Source: CAVPDG01 sp963702535
GTDB taxonomy: Bacteria > Chloroflexota > Anaerolineae > Anaerolineales > UBA4823
Direction of reading: 5' to 3'
DNA: 64,000 nt
Assembly (NCBI GenBank): GCA_963702535.1
Contig: CAVPDG010000007.1
Span: 351,005 to 415,004 of the forward strand
In this document: piece after piece, positions 24,420 through 34,054 of the stretch
Numbering within the stretch: position 1 is the first letter of the stretch
Layout of the letters: each line of letters starts with the position of its first letter
The notes under the pieces: generated by a model
The model's input: the letters and a program-made list of their open reading frames with translations, nothing else
What the model was told of the DNA's origin: nothing
The model's database searches: none
Program-made: the position numbers and the translations under genes

Positions 24420-27357
24420 TTAGCGGGTGATGATCGGCAGGTTGATCTGGTAAGTGGGACCGGGATTGAAGGCTACCGGAGGGGGTCATGGTCGGCGGCG
24501 CGGTAGGCGTCCGGCTGGTAGAGGGCAGCCTGGTTGTAATCGTTGTAATCGAGGGCAACGGGCTCATCGGCGTTGATGTGCCAGATGGCGACATCGGTAA
24601 CCCGGGCGAGCAGCTGCGGCGAGGCGAAGGCGTGGTCGAGCGAGCCGGACTGTCCATCGAAGACGTAGGAATATTCACCTGGGGGGCTGAAGGTGGCGGC
24701 AAAATTCGTATAGCCAGCATTGATGAGCGCAGTGACCGGATCTTCCATGGCGTAGGCGTTGAAATCGCCGAGGAGCAGAAAATCGGGATCGCCGCTGCCG
24801 GTGGGGTCGCTCGCCAGCCAGTTTGCCAGCGCCGTGGCGGCTGCCGTGCGGGTGAGGTTGCAGTTGCCCTGCCCGTCACCGGTATCCGGGTCGCCGACAT
24901 CACTGCAAGAAGAGCCCTTCGACTTGAAGTGGTTGACGACGACGGTGAACTTCTCGCCGTGTGCATCCTGGAATGTCTGCGCCAGCGAGGGGCGGTTTTT
25001 GGTATCCAGGAAGGTCGGGTCGTCGGACGAATCGAGGATCGAAAAGGCGCCCACGGGGGTCAGCCGGGCGGGCTTGTAGAGCAGGCCGACCTTGATGGCG
25101 TCTGTGCCGATGGTTCCGGTATCGATGGATGCGTACGTGCCTGGAGAGGTCAGGGCGTTGAGTCCATCCACCAGGGATTGGAGCGAGGCGGAGGGATTAT
25201 TCTCCAGCTCAACCAGGCCGAGGACGTCGGCATCCATGGCAGATAGCTCCGCCAGGAGCTTATCGCGCTGGCGGGTGAACTCGGTGGGGTGTGTCTGCGC
25301 CGCGGCAATGCGAGCGCACCGGAAGGACCGCAGATCGGAGCTGCTGCCCAGGGTGGTGAAGAAATTCAGCAAATTTGCGCCGGCTGCGGTCACCTTGCCA
25401 GCCAGGAGGGCAGGCGCGGCAACCGGGCGCTGGTTCTGACGGGTGAAGCTGACCGCCGTAGTGGGGTGGATCTCGTAAGCGCCAAAGCTGTAAGCGAGAA
25501 CACCGGAGAGCCCGTTGAGGGTGTCTCCCAGGCGCAAGGTATTATCCGGCGCCAGGTACGGCGGCAGCGGAGCGGGGTTCTGCACGTTGCTGCCATCATC
25601 GAGCTGGATGCGGCTGCGATTGTTGAGGTCCTGCAGCGCCAGGGCAGCCGCGCCGGGCGAGACGACCTGCGTGGGCTGCTCCAGGCGGGCGTTGGCAGAC
25701 AGCGCCACCTCGCCGTAGCGTCCCAGGGTGTAGGTATCGGTGGCGTAGAGAGTCTGGGGGATGCTGATCGCCATGCCCTCCCAGCGCTCCCAATCTGCGG
25801 CGGAGGCCAGGGGCAGCGCCACCGTAGCCGGCGTAGGCAGCGGGTTGGCATGGCTGCAGACGGAGAGGCGGATGGCATTCGTCAGCTCTGTCATCTCGTA
25901 ATACTCATCCACAGTCCCTTGCACACGCAGCAAGTCGCCCAATTGCACACCGGGACGGTGCTGGTGTAGACGAAGATGCCCTCGGAGGTGAGCGGGTCGG
26001 CATCCGCCTGGGCGTCCTCTTCCTGCAGGAAGAAGCCGCCCAGCCCGGTGGTGGGATCCTGAAAATCAGCCGACGACAACCGCCTCAACCACCAGGACAT
26101 CGCCTTCGTAAAGGCTGGCAGGTGCCGCTGCCCTGGACGGTGTGCACGGGGACAGCCGGATCGCCGCAAGCGCCAAAAGGTCCAGCCGCGCCGCAGGTGT
26201 TGGCGGCGCCCGGCGTGGGGGAATACTGGCTGTACGAGAGGGTGTTGCGCGGACCGCCGGAGCCGTTCGGACAGCGCTGGTTGGAGTGACTCTCGGCGTC
26301 GCCGCGGCCGTCTTCGTCCACCTGGGGCTGGGAGGGGTTGAGCAGGGTGAGCAGGCCCAGAGTCGTTTGCTTCACCGGTGTCGTACACCAGAGCATCCAA
26401 CAGGTTGGCGGTGGTTGCCGGCGTTCCGGTTGGGAACCCAGATGCATCGGCAGTGTAGAGCGCTACAGCGTCAGCGCCATCTTGCAGCAGGTTGGTTGCG
26501 GGGGAGACCAGCATATCGCAGTTCGGCACGAAGGTAGAGCTCCCGCAGAGCACAAAGTAGCCGCGGGAATCCGTGCTGTTCCCGTCCAGGTCATACGCGG
26601 CGTAGGAAAGATCGTCGTCGCCGTTGAAGAACACAAGCGCCAAACCGCTCAGGGAGGTATTTCCTGCTCCGCCATCGTACAGCTCGATGAACTCAGCGGT
26701 GTCGATGGTTGCCTGGTCGGCGTCCACCTCATTGATGAGCAAGGCGGGCGGAGCATCGGGGCAACTGGCGGTGTGCGCACCCAGCCCGGAAAAGGTATCC
26801 ACGACGTAGCCGTCCCATTCTAGGGAGGGGTCGAAGGCATCCGTGGCGATAGGGTCGCCCTGGCAGACGGTGGACTTGCGGCGCAGGGTATTATCCATGG
26901 TGGATACAACGCCTGTACCCCACTCGCTGCCGGGGTCGAAGCCGACCTGCCCGAGGGCGTCGATGACAACGCCGTTCTTGCGCAGCACGACGGCGTCATC
27001 GCCGTTGTACCAACTGGTGGTGCTCGTGATTTGATCGGCTTGAGCGAGGATGGCTGCGTTGGCTGATTGATTGGTGACGACATAAACATCGCCATCCGCC
27101 ACGCTGCCGGTGAGGACGATGGTAAGTCCGGCGCCAATGTTGCCGTTGAAGAAGACCTGGATATCATAGCCGCCGGTTGCCAGGTTGATCGCTGCGCCGG
27201 TATCGTTGTAGATCTCCAGGGCTTTGTTGTTGCTGGTGCCTTCGATGTATTCAGAGATGAAGAGCTCGGTCGTGGCAGCCTGGGAGGGATATTGCGGCAG
27301 AGAAGCGGGGATGGCGAGGAGGGAGAGGAGGATGAGGAGGGTCAGGAAGCGGGACAT
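24420..27357 (-). CDS. ExeM/NucH-type extracellular nuclease with lamin-tail domains, frameshifted
   Basis: About 980 aa in several frames; breaks near 26345, 26110, 25950 and 24480. Signal peptide MSRFLTLLILLSLLAIPASL. Lamin-tail domains: LFISEYIEGTSNNKALEIYNDTG and ALLINEVDADQATIDTAEFIELYDGG. An OB-fold-like region then precedes the endonuclease/exonuclease/phosphatase domain with VLGLVELENNP, VVVNHFKSKGSSC, FLLLGDFNAY and SLDHAFAS, DHDPL: the Mg-dependent EEP catalytic set. With the last frame restored the protein ends in PGPTYQINLPIITR at 24420. Likely secreted DNase for phosphate/nucleotide scavenging or biofilm DNA. AAGGAG precedes the ATG at 27357. Monocistronic. Confidence 0.85.
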
Positions 27358-27639
27358 GAGGAGGCTCCTTGCTGAGATTTGCGGCGGTCGATTTCTATCA
27401 TGATAGCATAAGTTGGGGAATATCACCGCGGAGGCGCGGAAAACGCAGGGTTAACAAATTTAGGGAAATCTTGTCTTCAGCGATACGGGTATATAATATT
27501 TGTGATGAGCCGGACAGACGGTCAGTCATCGTGTGAATAAGCGGGTCTTTATGTAGAAATCCGTATAGCTAATTGTCAGGTGCTTCGCTGAAAGCCAAGA
27601 GCAAAGGCATGACCATTGAAATGAAACACCAGGAGAAGG

Positions 27640-28194
27640 ATGTTTGTAGATATTGAAACAAAGCGCCTGGTATTAAGGTGCATCGATCAAAGTGATAGGG
27701 ATTTCATTTTTGAAGAGTATCAGAATGATTTTATTACCAAGTATCAATATGATGAAGAACCTATGACAGATATCAAAGAAGCAGATGATTTAATAGAATT
27801 TTACAATATGAAAGAACCGAGAAATCAAAATAGATGGGTGATAATTGATAAAAATGGAAAAAATAAAATGGGTACTTGTGGCTTTCATCTTTGGGATAAG
27901 GAAAGGAATGAGGCAGAAATAGGTTTTGAACTTATGGAAAAGTATAATGGAAAAGGATATATGACAGAAGCCGTTGAGGCTATTATTGAATTTGCAAGAA
28001 TTAAAATGAAAGTAGGCATAATAAAGGCAGTTGTATTTGTAGAGAACGAACAATGTAAAAGACTTGTAGAAAGATTTGAATTCAAAAAAGTAGGTACGGA
28101 GGAATGTTTGTTTAGAGGAAAGATATATATCCATGATGTCTATGAAAAGAATCTGATAGTTAATGGAAGTAGCCTAACAACTGCTTCAACCTGA
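27640..28194 (+). CDS. AT-rich RimJ/RimL-type GNAT acetyltransferase, probably acquired
   Basis: 184 aa. Begins MFVDIETKRLVLRCIDQSDRDFIFEEY (T-x-R-L-x-L-R opening of RimJ/RimL enzymes), with GTCGFHLWDKERNEAEIGFELMEKYNGKGYMTEAVEAII, where the acetyl-CoA P-loop lies, and late VFVENEQCKRLVERFEF (the N-xx-S/CxR/KL motif). Base use is unlike the neighbours: 27781-27840 has 18 G/C of 60, against 46 of 60 in 22501-22560, with AAA, GAA and ATA codons dominating. This points to recent transfer from a low-GC donor such as a Firmicute. AGGAGAAGG precedes the ATG. Likely acetylates an N-terminal or free amine; aminoglycoside-like resistance cannot be shown. Confidence 0.85.
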   Translation: MFVDIETKRLVLRCIDQSDRDFIFEEYQNDFITKYQYDEEPMTDIKEADDLIEFYNMKEPRNQNRWVIIDKNGKNKMGTCGFHLWDKERNEAEIGFELMEKYNGKGYMTEAVEAIIEFARIKMKVGIIKAVVFVENEQCKRLVERFEFKKVGTEECLFRGKIYIHDVYEKNLIVNGSSLTTAST

Positions 28195-28695
28195 TTCGGT
28201 TATTTAAGATTTCTAAACTGGCTTGGTTTCTTCGGTCAATCGTTTTGGTACATCGTGGTTTTTATTTGACCAGCAAGTCTTTTCTCAGAAACCTGCCCAT
28301 CACGAACACTGGATTGGGATGAATAATCGGGCCTAATCCTGTGTAAATCATAAAATCAACGCAAAAAGCGCCTAAATTCGGCCTAAGTCGTAATCCAAAA
28401 CACGGCGTTCTCCACCCGGGGGACGCCTTTTACTTTGAGTTGTCCTTTTCCTGTTTCAAGTTGCGGTCAGCTCAATTCCAGTCGTTGCGGGAAAATGGGT
28501 TCATGGGATTATAGGATGCGCGATTGGGCAGGGAGGCAAGGCGAGAGGGGTGAAACATAGAAACCCTAAGAGAATGAAAAAATGCTGAAGCACTGAAATA
28601 CTATCGCCAAGGTCATCCCGCTAAATACGTTCCCGCTAAATACGTGCGGGACAGGCGGGGACTCATTCGGCAATGTGAGTTGGTTTCGCTGGCGC
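28195..28695. other. Gene-free region after the acquired acetyltransferase
   Basis: About 500 nt of mixed composition with no supported ORF. It includes a short direct repeat, CCCGCTAAATACGT twice near 28618-28645, and leads into a REP-like hairpin at 28676. It may be the other edge of the inserted segment. Confidence 0.4.
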
Positions 28696-28713
28696 TCAAC
28701 CCAACCTACCAAC
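28676..28713. repeat. REP-like palindrome
   Basis: GTTGGTTTCGCTGGCGCTC followed by AACCCAACCTACC: an imperfect hairpin of the GTTGGGTTTCGCT...AACCCAAC type that I recognise as a widespread dispersed element in many bacterial genomes. It overlaps the 3' end of the SDR frame. Confidence 0.5.
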
Positions 28714-29557
28714 TGCGGCAGACAACAGATGTCTCCATGATCTATAAATATCTCCATGATCTACAAAATTCTCAAGGAACCACGGCGCGGGGTTGATGAA
28801 GTTCGCCATGCCGCCATCCGCGACGAGCGAGGAGCCGGTGACGAAGGACAATTCGTCGCTCGCCAGGAAGAGGAAGCAGTACGCCATCTCCATCGAGGTG
28901 CCCAGCCGCCCGAGCATGTGCACGGCGCCGAACTCCTTGCGCGCTTTCTCGGGGTCGGGCAGGGTGCCGAAGTACTCGATGTTGAGCGGCGTGTCGATGA
29001 CGCCGGGGCAGATGGCGTTGACGCGGATGTTGTCGCGCCCGTAATCCAGCGCCATGGCGCGCACCAGACCCATGATGCCGGCTTTGGCGGCGCAGTAGAC
29101 GGGCAGGTCCGGCTCGGCGACCAAGCCATCGACGGAGGAGGTCATGATGATGCTGCCGCCGCCGGCTTTGAGCATGTGGGGGATGACGTACTTGCTGCAC
29201 CAGAAGTAGCCGCGCAGGTCGGTGTTCATGACGTGATCCCACTGCTCGTTGGTGGTGTCGTGCAGGCGGTTGATGGCAAAGGTGCCGGCGTTGTTGACGA
29301 GCACGTTCACCGTACCGTAGGCGCTCACGGTCTTCTCGACCATGGCGATGACCTGAGCTTCATCCTTGACATCCACGCCAGGCGAAGATGGCTTCATTGC
29401 CCTCCTCGCGGATGCGGCGGACGACGTCTTCGCCCTCCTCCTTGCGCATGTCGGCGACGACGACCTTGCCGCCCTCGCGGGCGAAGAGGATGGCGGTGGC
29501 TTCACCGATGCCACACGCGGCGCCGGTGACGATGCAGACTTTATTTTTCAGACGCAT
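28696..29557 (-). CDS. SDR-family oxidoreductase, frameshifted, with aberrant C-terminal tail
   Basis: About 286 aa; frame breaks near 29388. N-terminal MRLKNKVCIVTGAACGIGEATAILFAREGGKVVVADMRKEEG (TGxxxGIG; Asp after strand 2 suggests NAD), NVLVNNAGTFAINRLHD, catalytic SIIMTSSVDG...VYCAAKAGIMG (S, YxxxK with Y-C-A-A-K) and the usual C-terminal SFVTGSSLVADGGMANF. After this normal end the frame continues about 30 residues through a 19-bp tandem duplication (TCTCCATGATCTA copies at about 28733 and 28752) and into the REP-like repeat, so the tail may be an extension created by a repeat. Last gene of the 38-28.7 kb catabolic operon. Confidence 0.8.
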
Positions 29558-29581
29558 GGGAAACTCCTTGTAAAGGAATAC

Positions 29582-29632
29582 CCGAAAAACAGGGTGTGGA
29601 GCGGCGTAGCCGCTCCACACCCTGTTTTTCGG
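29582..29632. terminator. 24-bp perfect hairpin between aminotransferase and SDR
   Basis: A perfect 24-bp stem with a 3-nt loop; the arms start CCGAAAAACAGGG and end CCCTGTTTTTCGG. It begins 3 nt after the aminotransferase stop on the minus strand. It should terminate or strongly attenuate transcription into the SDR gene. Confidence 0.8.
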
Positions 29633-29634
29633 AA

Positions 29635-31014
29635 CTATAGCTTCTTCTGAGCAGCCAGGATGGCTTCTTTGGTGATGCCGACGATCTCGTCGACCTGCTC
29701 GCGGGTGGTGATGAGCGGCGGGGTGACGAGGAGCATATCGCCCATCACGCCCTCGATGTTGCCGGTGCAGGGGAAGAGGATCAAGCCGCGCTGGATGCCT
29801 TCGAGCATGACCAGCAGGCAGGCTTTCTTGGCGGGCGGGAAGGGCTCTCGGGTGGCTTTGTCTTTGACCAGCTCGATGCCGCACATGAAGCCGCGGCCGC
29901 GCACGTCGCCGACGATGTCGAACTCGAGCAGCTCTTTGAGCCTCTCCAGCAGGTAGGCGCCGGTGTCGCGCGAGTTGGCGAGGATGTCGTGCTCCTCGGT
30001 GTACTTGAGCGTGGCGACGGCTGCGGCGCAGGCGGGCGGGTTCTCGCTGAGGGTGTGCCCCGCCATGAAGGGCATGCCGGAATTTTCCAGGGTCTGCCAG
30101 ATCTCTTCGCGGGCGATGGTGGCGGCGATGGGCGTGTAGCCGGCGGTGAGACCCTTGGAGGTGGCGATGATATCGGGGGTGACGCCGTAGTAATCCATGG
30201 CGAACCAGCTTCCCAGGCGACCCCAGGCGGTCATGACCTCGTCGACGATGAGCAGCACGTCGTAGCGGTCGCAGATCTCGCGGATGACGTCGAAATAGCC
30301 ATCCGGGGCGGGCAGAGCGCCGAGCGAAGCGCCGACGACCGGCTCAGCCAGGAAGGCAGCCACGTTCTCCTCGCCGGTCTGGCGGATCTCGGTCTCCAGG
30401 GCGCGGGCGCACTTGAGGTGACAGCCGGGATAGGTGTCGCCGAAGGGGCAGCGGTAGCAGTAGGCGGGCGGGATGTGGGGCGAGTTGACGAACATGGGGT
30501 AGAGCAAGCGGCGGCGGTCGGTGTGACCGGCGACGCCCGCCATGCCGAGCTGGTTGCCGTGGAACTGCTGCCAGCGCGAGATCATGACGTACTTGGAGGC
30601 TTTGCCGCGCGCCACGCAATACTGGCGCGCCAGGCGCACGGCGTCATCCACGGCGTCGGTGCCGGTGCAGGAGAACCAGGTGCGGCAATGGTTCTTCATG
30701 TTGCCGGGGGCGCGCTCCTGGATCATCTGCCCAAGCTGGAGCATGGGCTCGTTGGTGAAGAAGTGCGGGGAGGCGAAGGCGACTTTCTTGCCCTGCTCGT
30801 ACATGGCTTCGACGATGCTGTGCACGCCATGCCCCAGGTTGACGACGACGGAGGTGCCGGACGAGCCATCGATGTAGCGCTTGCCGTCTTTATCGTACAG
30901 GTAGATGCCCTCGCCGTAGTCGATGATCGGGCGCGGGCGCTTCCAGGAACGGTGGACGACGGGATGCTGACCGTCGACGGTGGTGAAGGTTTCTTCTTTG
31001 GATTGGACGACCAT
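29635..31014 (-). CDS. Class III PLP-dependent aminotransferase
   Basis: 459 aa, intact. Class III hallmarks: YLYDKDGKRYIDGSSGTSVVVNLGHG, FSCTGTDAVDDAVRLARQY, FLAEPVVGASLGALPAPDGYFDVIREICDRYDVLLIVDEVMTAWGR with PLP-ring Asp in DEV, and the Schiff-base Lys in IIATSKGLTAGY. An unusual Cys-rich insert, YCYRCPFGDTYPGCHLKC, precedes the large domain and could bind a metal. AAAGGAG stands before the ATG at 31014; the longer frame is rejected. Substrate unknown: omega-amino acids or amino sugars are typical of the class. Penultimate gene of the catabolic operon. Confidence 0.88.
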   Translation of the reverse strand: MVVQSKEETFTTVDGQHPVVHRSWKRPRPIIDYGEGIYLYDKDGKRYIDGSSGTSVVVNLGHGVHSIVEAMYEQGKKVAFASPHFFTNEPMLQLGQMIQERAPGNMKNHCRTWFSCTGTDAVDDAVRLARQYCVARGKASKYVMISRWQQFHGNQLGMAGVAGHTDRRRLLYPMFVNSPHIPPAYCYRCPFGDTYPGCHLKCARALETEIRQTGEENVAAFLAEPVVGASLGALPAPDGYFDVIREICDRYDVLLIVDEVMTAWGRLGSWFAMDYYGVTPDIIATSKGLTAGYTPIAATIAREEIWQTLENSGMPFMAGHTLSENPPACAAAVATLKYTEEHDILANSRDTGAYLLERLKELLEFDIVGDVRGRGFMCGIELVKDKATREPFPPAKKACLLVMLEGIQRGLILFPCTGNIEGVMGDMLLVTPPLITTREQVDEIVGITKEAILAAQKKL

Positions 31015-31080
31015 GGTGAACTCCTTTAGAGGGATATGTCTCATTAGATATGGAGAGTATGATGAAGCGTAATATCATTG

Positions 31081-31113
31081 TTCACCGCAAAGACGCAGAG
31101 AACGCAGAGAAGC
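31081..31113. repeat. Dispersed CACCGCAAAGACGC-type repeat arm
   Basis: TTCACCGCAAAGACGCAGAG continuing to AACGCAGAGAAGC, one arm of a dispersed intergenic repeat family whose paired form is seen at 46352-46419. Confidence 0.5.
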
Positions 31114-31173
31114 ACAATGGGGGGAGTGAGATGGCTGCATGGGATGCATGGATTAATCCAGCTCATCCGGGTA

Positions 31174-32415
31174 TCAGGCGGGGGAGGGGGCTTGTGGCTG
31201 GAGGACGGAGGCGACGATGGCGTCCAGGTCGGCGTCGCTCAGCTCGGCTTTTTTGGCGATGGCGACCTCCTTGATCTTGAGCAAGATCTCCATCACCTGG
31301 GCGTCGCTGGCTTTCAAGCCGCGGCGGTCGAGGATCTCCAGCACGGAGGCGGTGCCGCTGAGCTTGCCGAAGATGATGGTGGGATCGGGCTGACCGACCA
31401 GGTCCCAGCGATAGGGGAAGATCTCCAGGATGTGCTCCTCGCCGCAGTTGCGCCACCAGTCGGTGATGATGCCGGATTCGACGTGGAAGAGGCGCTCACC
31501 GGTCACCGGGCGGTTATCGGCAACCGGGAAGCCGCCGAGCTGGCGCACGAGCTGGGCGGTGGGGAAGAGCTTCTCGTAGTGCAAGCCGACATCCACGCCG
31601 TACTGGATGAGCAGCGAGAGCACCGTCTCTTCCAAGGGGGTGTTGCCGGCGCGCTCGCCGATGCCGTTCATGGTCATGTGCGCCACGCTGGCGCCGGCTG
31701 CCAGCCCGGCGATGGTGTTGACCACGCCGTGACCGAAATCGTTGTGGAAGTGCAGCTCGAGCGGCTTGTGGATGCGCTCCTGGGCGCGCTTCACCATGAG
31801 GGGCACGGCGTGGGCGGAGAGCGCGCCGGCGGTATCCACCAGCGCCAGGGCGTCCATCCAGCCTTCGGAGGCGACGCGCTCGATGAGCGTCAGGTACCAG
31901 TCGATATCGGAGCGGGTCGAGTCGATGGGGAAGAAGACGACGTACAAGCCTTCTTCATGAGCGGCGCGCGTGGCGGCGATGGACATGTCGATGGCTTTTT
32001 CCAGGGGCCACTGGTAAGCGTACTTGAGCATGTGCTCGCTGCAGGGGATCTCGACAATGGCGCCATCCACGCCGCAATCGGCGACGCGGCGCACGTCCTC
32101 GACGATGCAGCGCGCCAGGGCGAAGATCTTGGGACCGAACTTGCAGCGCACGATCTCACGCACGGCGGCTTCATCTTCTTTCGAGACGGCAGGCGTGCCG
32201 GCTTCGATGCGCTGCACGCCCAGCTCAGCCATGGCTTCGGCGATGCGCACTTTCTCGGCGCGGCGGAAGAGGATGCCAGCCTGCTGCTCGCCATCGCGCA
32301 GGGTGAGATCGTGGACTTCGATCTTCTGGGGAAATTGGAAGCCGGAGGTGACTTCGGGCAAGAAGTTCCAGGGGCTAACGAACCAGTCTTTCGTGTGCCA
32401 GGGGGTATTGGTCAT
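31174..32415 (-). CDS. HMGL-like/isopropylmalate-synthase-family enzyme
   Basis: 413 aa, intact. TIM-barrel pyruvate carboxyltransferase signatures: IEVHDLTLRDGEQQAGILF (the catalytic RDGEQ), VDTAGALSAHAVP, and metal-binding HFHNDFGHGVVNTIAGLAAGA plus GERAGNTPLEETVLSL. These define the homocitrate/isopropylmalate/citramalate synthase group; the C-terminal half lacks a recognisable regulatory LeuA dimer domain and is closer to homocitrate-synthase-like proteins. Condenses acetyl-CoA (or related acyl-CoA) with a 2-oxoacid, or runs an aldol cleavage. Upstream neighbour is the FadR-type regulator; ATG at 32415. Confidence 0.85.
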   Translation of the reverse strand: MTNTPWHTKDWFVSPWNFLPEVTSGFQFPQKIEVHDLTLRDGEQQAGILFRRAEKVRIAEAMAELGVQRIEAGTPAVSKEDEAAVREIVRCKFGPKIFALARCIVEDVRRVADCGVDGAIVEIPCSEHMLKYAYQWPLEKAIDMSIAATRAAHEEGLYVVFFPIDSTRSDIDWYLTLIERVASEGWMDALALVDTAGALSAHAVPLMVKRAQERIHKPLELHFHNDFGHGVVNTIAGLAAGASVAHMTMNGIGERAGNTPLEETVLSLLIQYGVDVGLHYEKLFPTAQLVRQLGGFPVADNRPVTGERLFHVESGIITDWWRNCGEEHILEIFPYRWDLVGQPDPTIIFGKLSGTASVLEILDRRGLKASDAQVMEILLKIKEVAIAKKAELSDADLDAIVASVLQPQAPSPA

Positions 32416-32467
32416 GCGGAACTCCTCATGCAGGGGTTGCCGGAAAACAGGAAGCGGCGTGGGGCAG

Positions 32468-33202
32468 CTATTTTTCGGGATCATAGCGCAAAGATTCCAG
32501 CTCGTGCAAGCCGAGGCGCACGCTTTCCAGGTGCATGCGCATCGCCTCGCGGGCATCTGCCGCCGAGCCCTGCTGGATGGCTTGGGTGATGCGCTGGTGG
32601 TAGTACATGGCGTCTTCCACGGCGTGCGGGTGGCGGGTAACCAGGACGCGCACGTTTTCGCGCAGGGCGCCGCGGATCGAGTCCAGCAGGAGGAGCAGGA
32701 TCTCGTTCTTAGCGGCGCGCGCCAGGGCGGCGTGGAAGCGGATATCCGCCTCGATGTAGCGGTCGGGATTATCCACAGCGCGTTTGAGGTCTTCGTAGCA
32801 GGCAGCGATGCGCGACACATCCTCCGGGGTGCTGCGGCGGGCAGCCAGGTCGGCGATCTGCACTTCGAGGGCGAAGCGGGCTTCGAGCAGGTCGAAGAGC
32901 CCGGAGTCGCTGAAGCGCACGAAGAAGGAGAGCGAATCGCGCAGCAGCTCGACGCTGGGAGAAGCCACGTAAGTCCCTGAGCCCTGGCGCACCTCCAGCA
33001 AGCCTTTCTGCACCATGGTGCTGATGGCTTCACGCAGGATGTTGCGGCTGACGCCGAGCTGGGCTGCCAGCTCGCGCTCGGGGGGCAGGGCGTCGCCCAC
33101 GCTCAGCTCGTTGTTGACGATGAGGTTCTCGAGCTGGCGCACGATCTCATCGCTGAGCTTCAGGCGGCGAACGGTTTGCAGGGGCAGGGAGCGATTGTTC
33201 AC
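32468..33202 (-). CDS. FadR-subfamily GntR regulator
   Basis: 244 aa. N-terminal winged helix (about 12-80: LSDEIVRQLENLIVNNELSVGDALPPERELAAQLGVSRNILREAI, QGSGTYVASP), C-terminal FCD all-helical ligand domain with metal-binding residues typical of the group (EARFALEVQIADLAARR, DIRFHAALARAAKN, HPHAVEDAMYYHQRITQAI). It is encoded inside the catabolic operon and probably controls it through the two TGGTNNNACCA sites at 38079-38099. Inducer likely a carboxylate intermediate of the pathway. Confidence 0.9.
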   Translation of the reverse strand: MNNRSLPLQTVRRLKLSDEIVRQLENLIVNNELSVGDALPPERELAAQLGVSRNILREAISTMVQKGLLEVRQGSGTYVASPSVELLRDSLSFFVRFSDSGLFDLLEARFALEVQIADLAARRSTPEDVSRIAACYEDLKRAVDNPDRYIEADIRFHAALARAAKNEILLLLLDSIRGALRENVRVLVTRHPHAVEDAMYYHQRITQAIQQGSAADAREAMRMHLESVRLGLHELESLRYDPEK

Positions 33203-33215
33203 AGGCGGATTTCTC

Positions 33216-34040
33216 TCAGCCGGAGGCGAGCAAGCTACGAATATGAGCGAGACCCTGGCGGGCAGCCGTATCTGGATCCGGCTTGGCGAAGACTTCCAGC
33301 GTCAGGTGGCGGTCGTAGCCCAGCTCTTTGAGCACCCCGAGGACGGCGGCGAAATCCACCAGCCCGTTGCCGGGCGGCAGGCGGTTGCTCTCCGCCAGGT
33401 GGACGTGCCAGAGCTTGCCAGCCGCCCAGAGCTGGCGGAAGGGCTCCGTCCAGGAGGATTCTTCCATGGTCATGTGGCAGGTGTCGATGAGCAAGCCAAC
33501 CGAGTCGTGGTCCAGCTCGGCGAGGAATTTCAGGCCATCGGCGGCGCTGGCGATGCCATCCGACTGGTAGCGGTTGATCGGCTCGAGCACGATGCGCACG
33601 CTCTCCTGGGCGGCGAGATCGCCGGCGCGGCGCAGGATATCGATGAATTTACGCCGCCCATCCGCGCCGAGGGCAGAAAAGCGCCCGCGAAAGCCGCCGA
33701 TGGTGAGCAGGGGAGCGCCAACAGCGGCGGCGAAGTGGATGGCGTCCTGCAGGCGCTGCTGGGCGCGCTCAGCCTTCTCAGCGTCCGGGTCGAGCAGGGT
33801 CATGCCGCCCAGGATGGCGAACAGGGCAGTGCCCACGGCGCAGATCTCGAGGCGCTGGCGGGCGAAGGTAGCGGCGATCTCGCCCGGGTCGAGCTGGGAG
33901 ACATCCACCGGCATCAGCTCGACGCCATCCGCGCCCCATTCTGCGGCTTTGCGCGCCATCTCGTCCAGCGTGCCGCTGAGCAGGGAGATGGGCGAGCGGT
34001 TCGGCGTTTCGGTGGTTTGAACGGCAAGGGAGAGCTTCAT
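33216..34040 (-). CDS. Sugar phosphate isomerase/epimerase-like TIM barrel
   Basis: 274 aa. Xylose-isomerase-like/AP-endonuclease-2 superfamily: MARKAAEWGADGVELMPVD, then metal-site segments IVLEPINRYQSDG (Glu), GLLIDTCHMTMEE (Asp, His), LWHVHLAESNRLPPGNGLVDF (His) and LTLEVFAKPDPD (Glu). These fit the divalent-metal site of ketose 3-epimerases and hydroxypyruvate isomerases. The start at 34040 (MKLSLAVQ) follows AGGGGTTTCC. Spaced 13 nt from the GntR gene and 14 nt from the fucose-isomerase-like gene, hence part of one operon. Confidence 0.85.
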   Translation of the reverse strand: MKLSLAVQTTETPNRSPISLLSGTLDEMARKAAEWGADGVELMPVDVSQLDPGEIAATFARQRLEICAVGTALFAILGGMTLLDPDAEKAERAQQRLQDAIHFAAAVGAPLLTIGGFRGRFSALGADGRRKFIDILRRAGDLAAQESVRIVLEPINRYQSDGIASAADGLKFLAELDHDSVGLLIDTCHMTMEESSWTEPFRQLWAAGKLWHVHLAESNRLPPGNGLVDFAAVLGVLKELGYDRHLTLEVFAKPDPDTAARQGLAHIRSLLASG

Positions 34041-34054
34041 AAAGGAAACCCCTT

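Noticed and set aside
24473..24966. Separate small gene in the Ser/Arg/Pro-rich frame under the nuclease 3' end
   Set aside because: Shadow of the EEP nuclease domain in another frame.
31078..32589. 503-codon plus-strand frame opposite the HMGL-like gene
   Set aside because: Antisense shadow produced by GC-rich codon use; no ribosome-binding site or domain, while the minus strand has clear family signatures.
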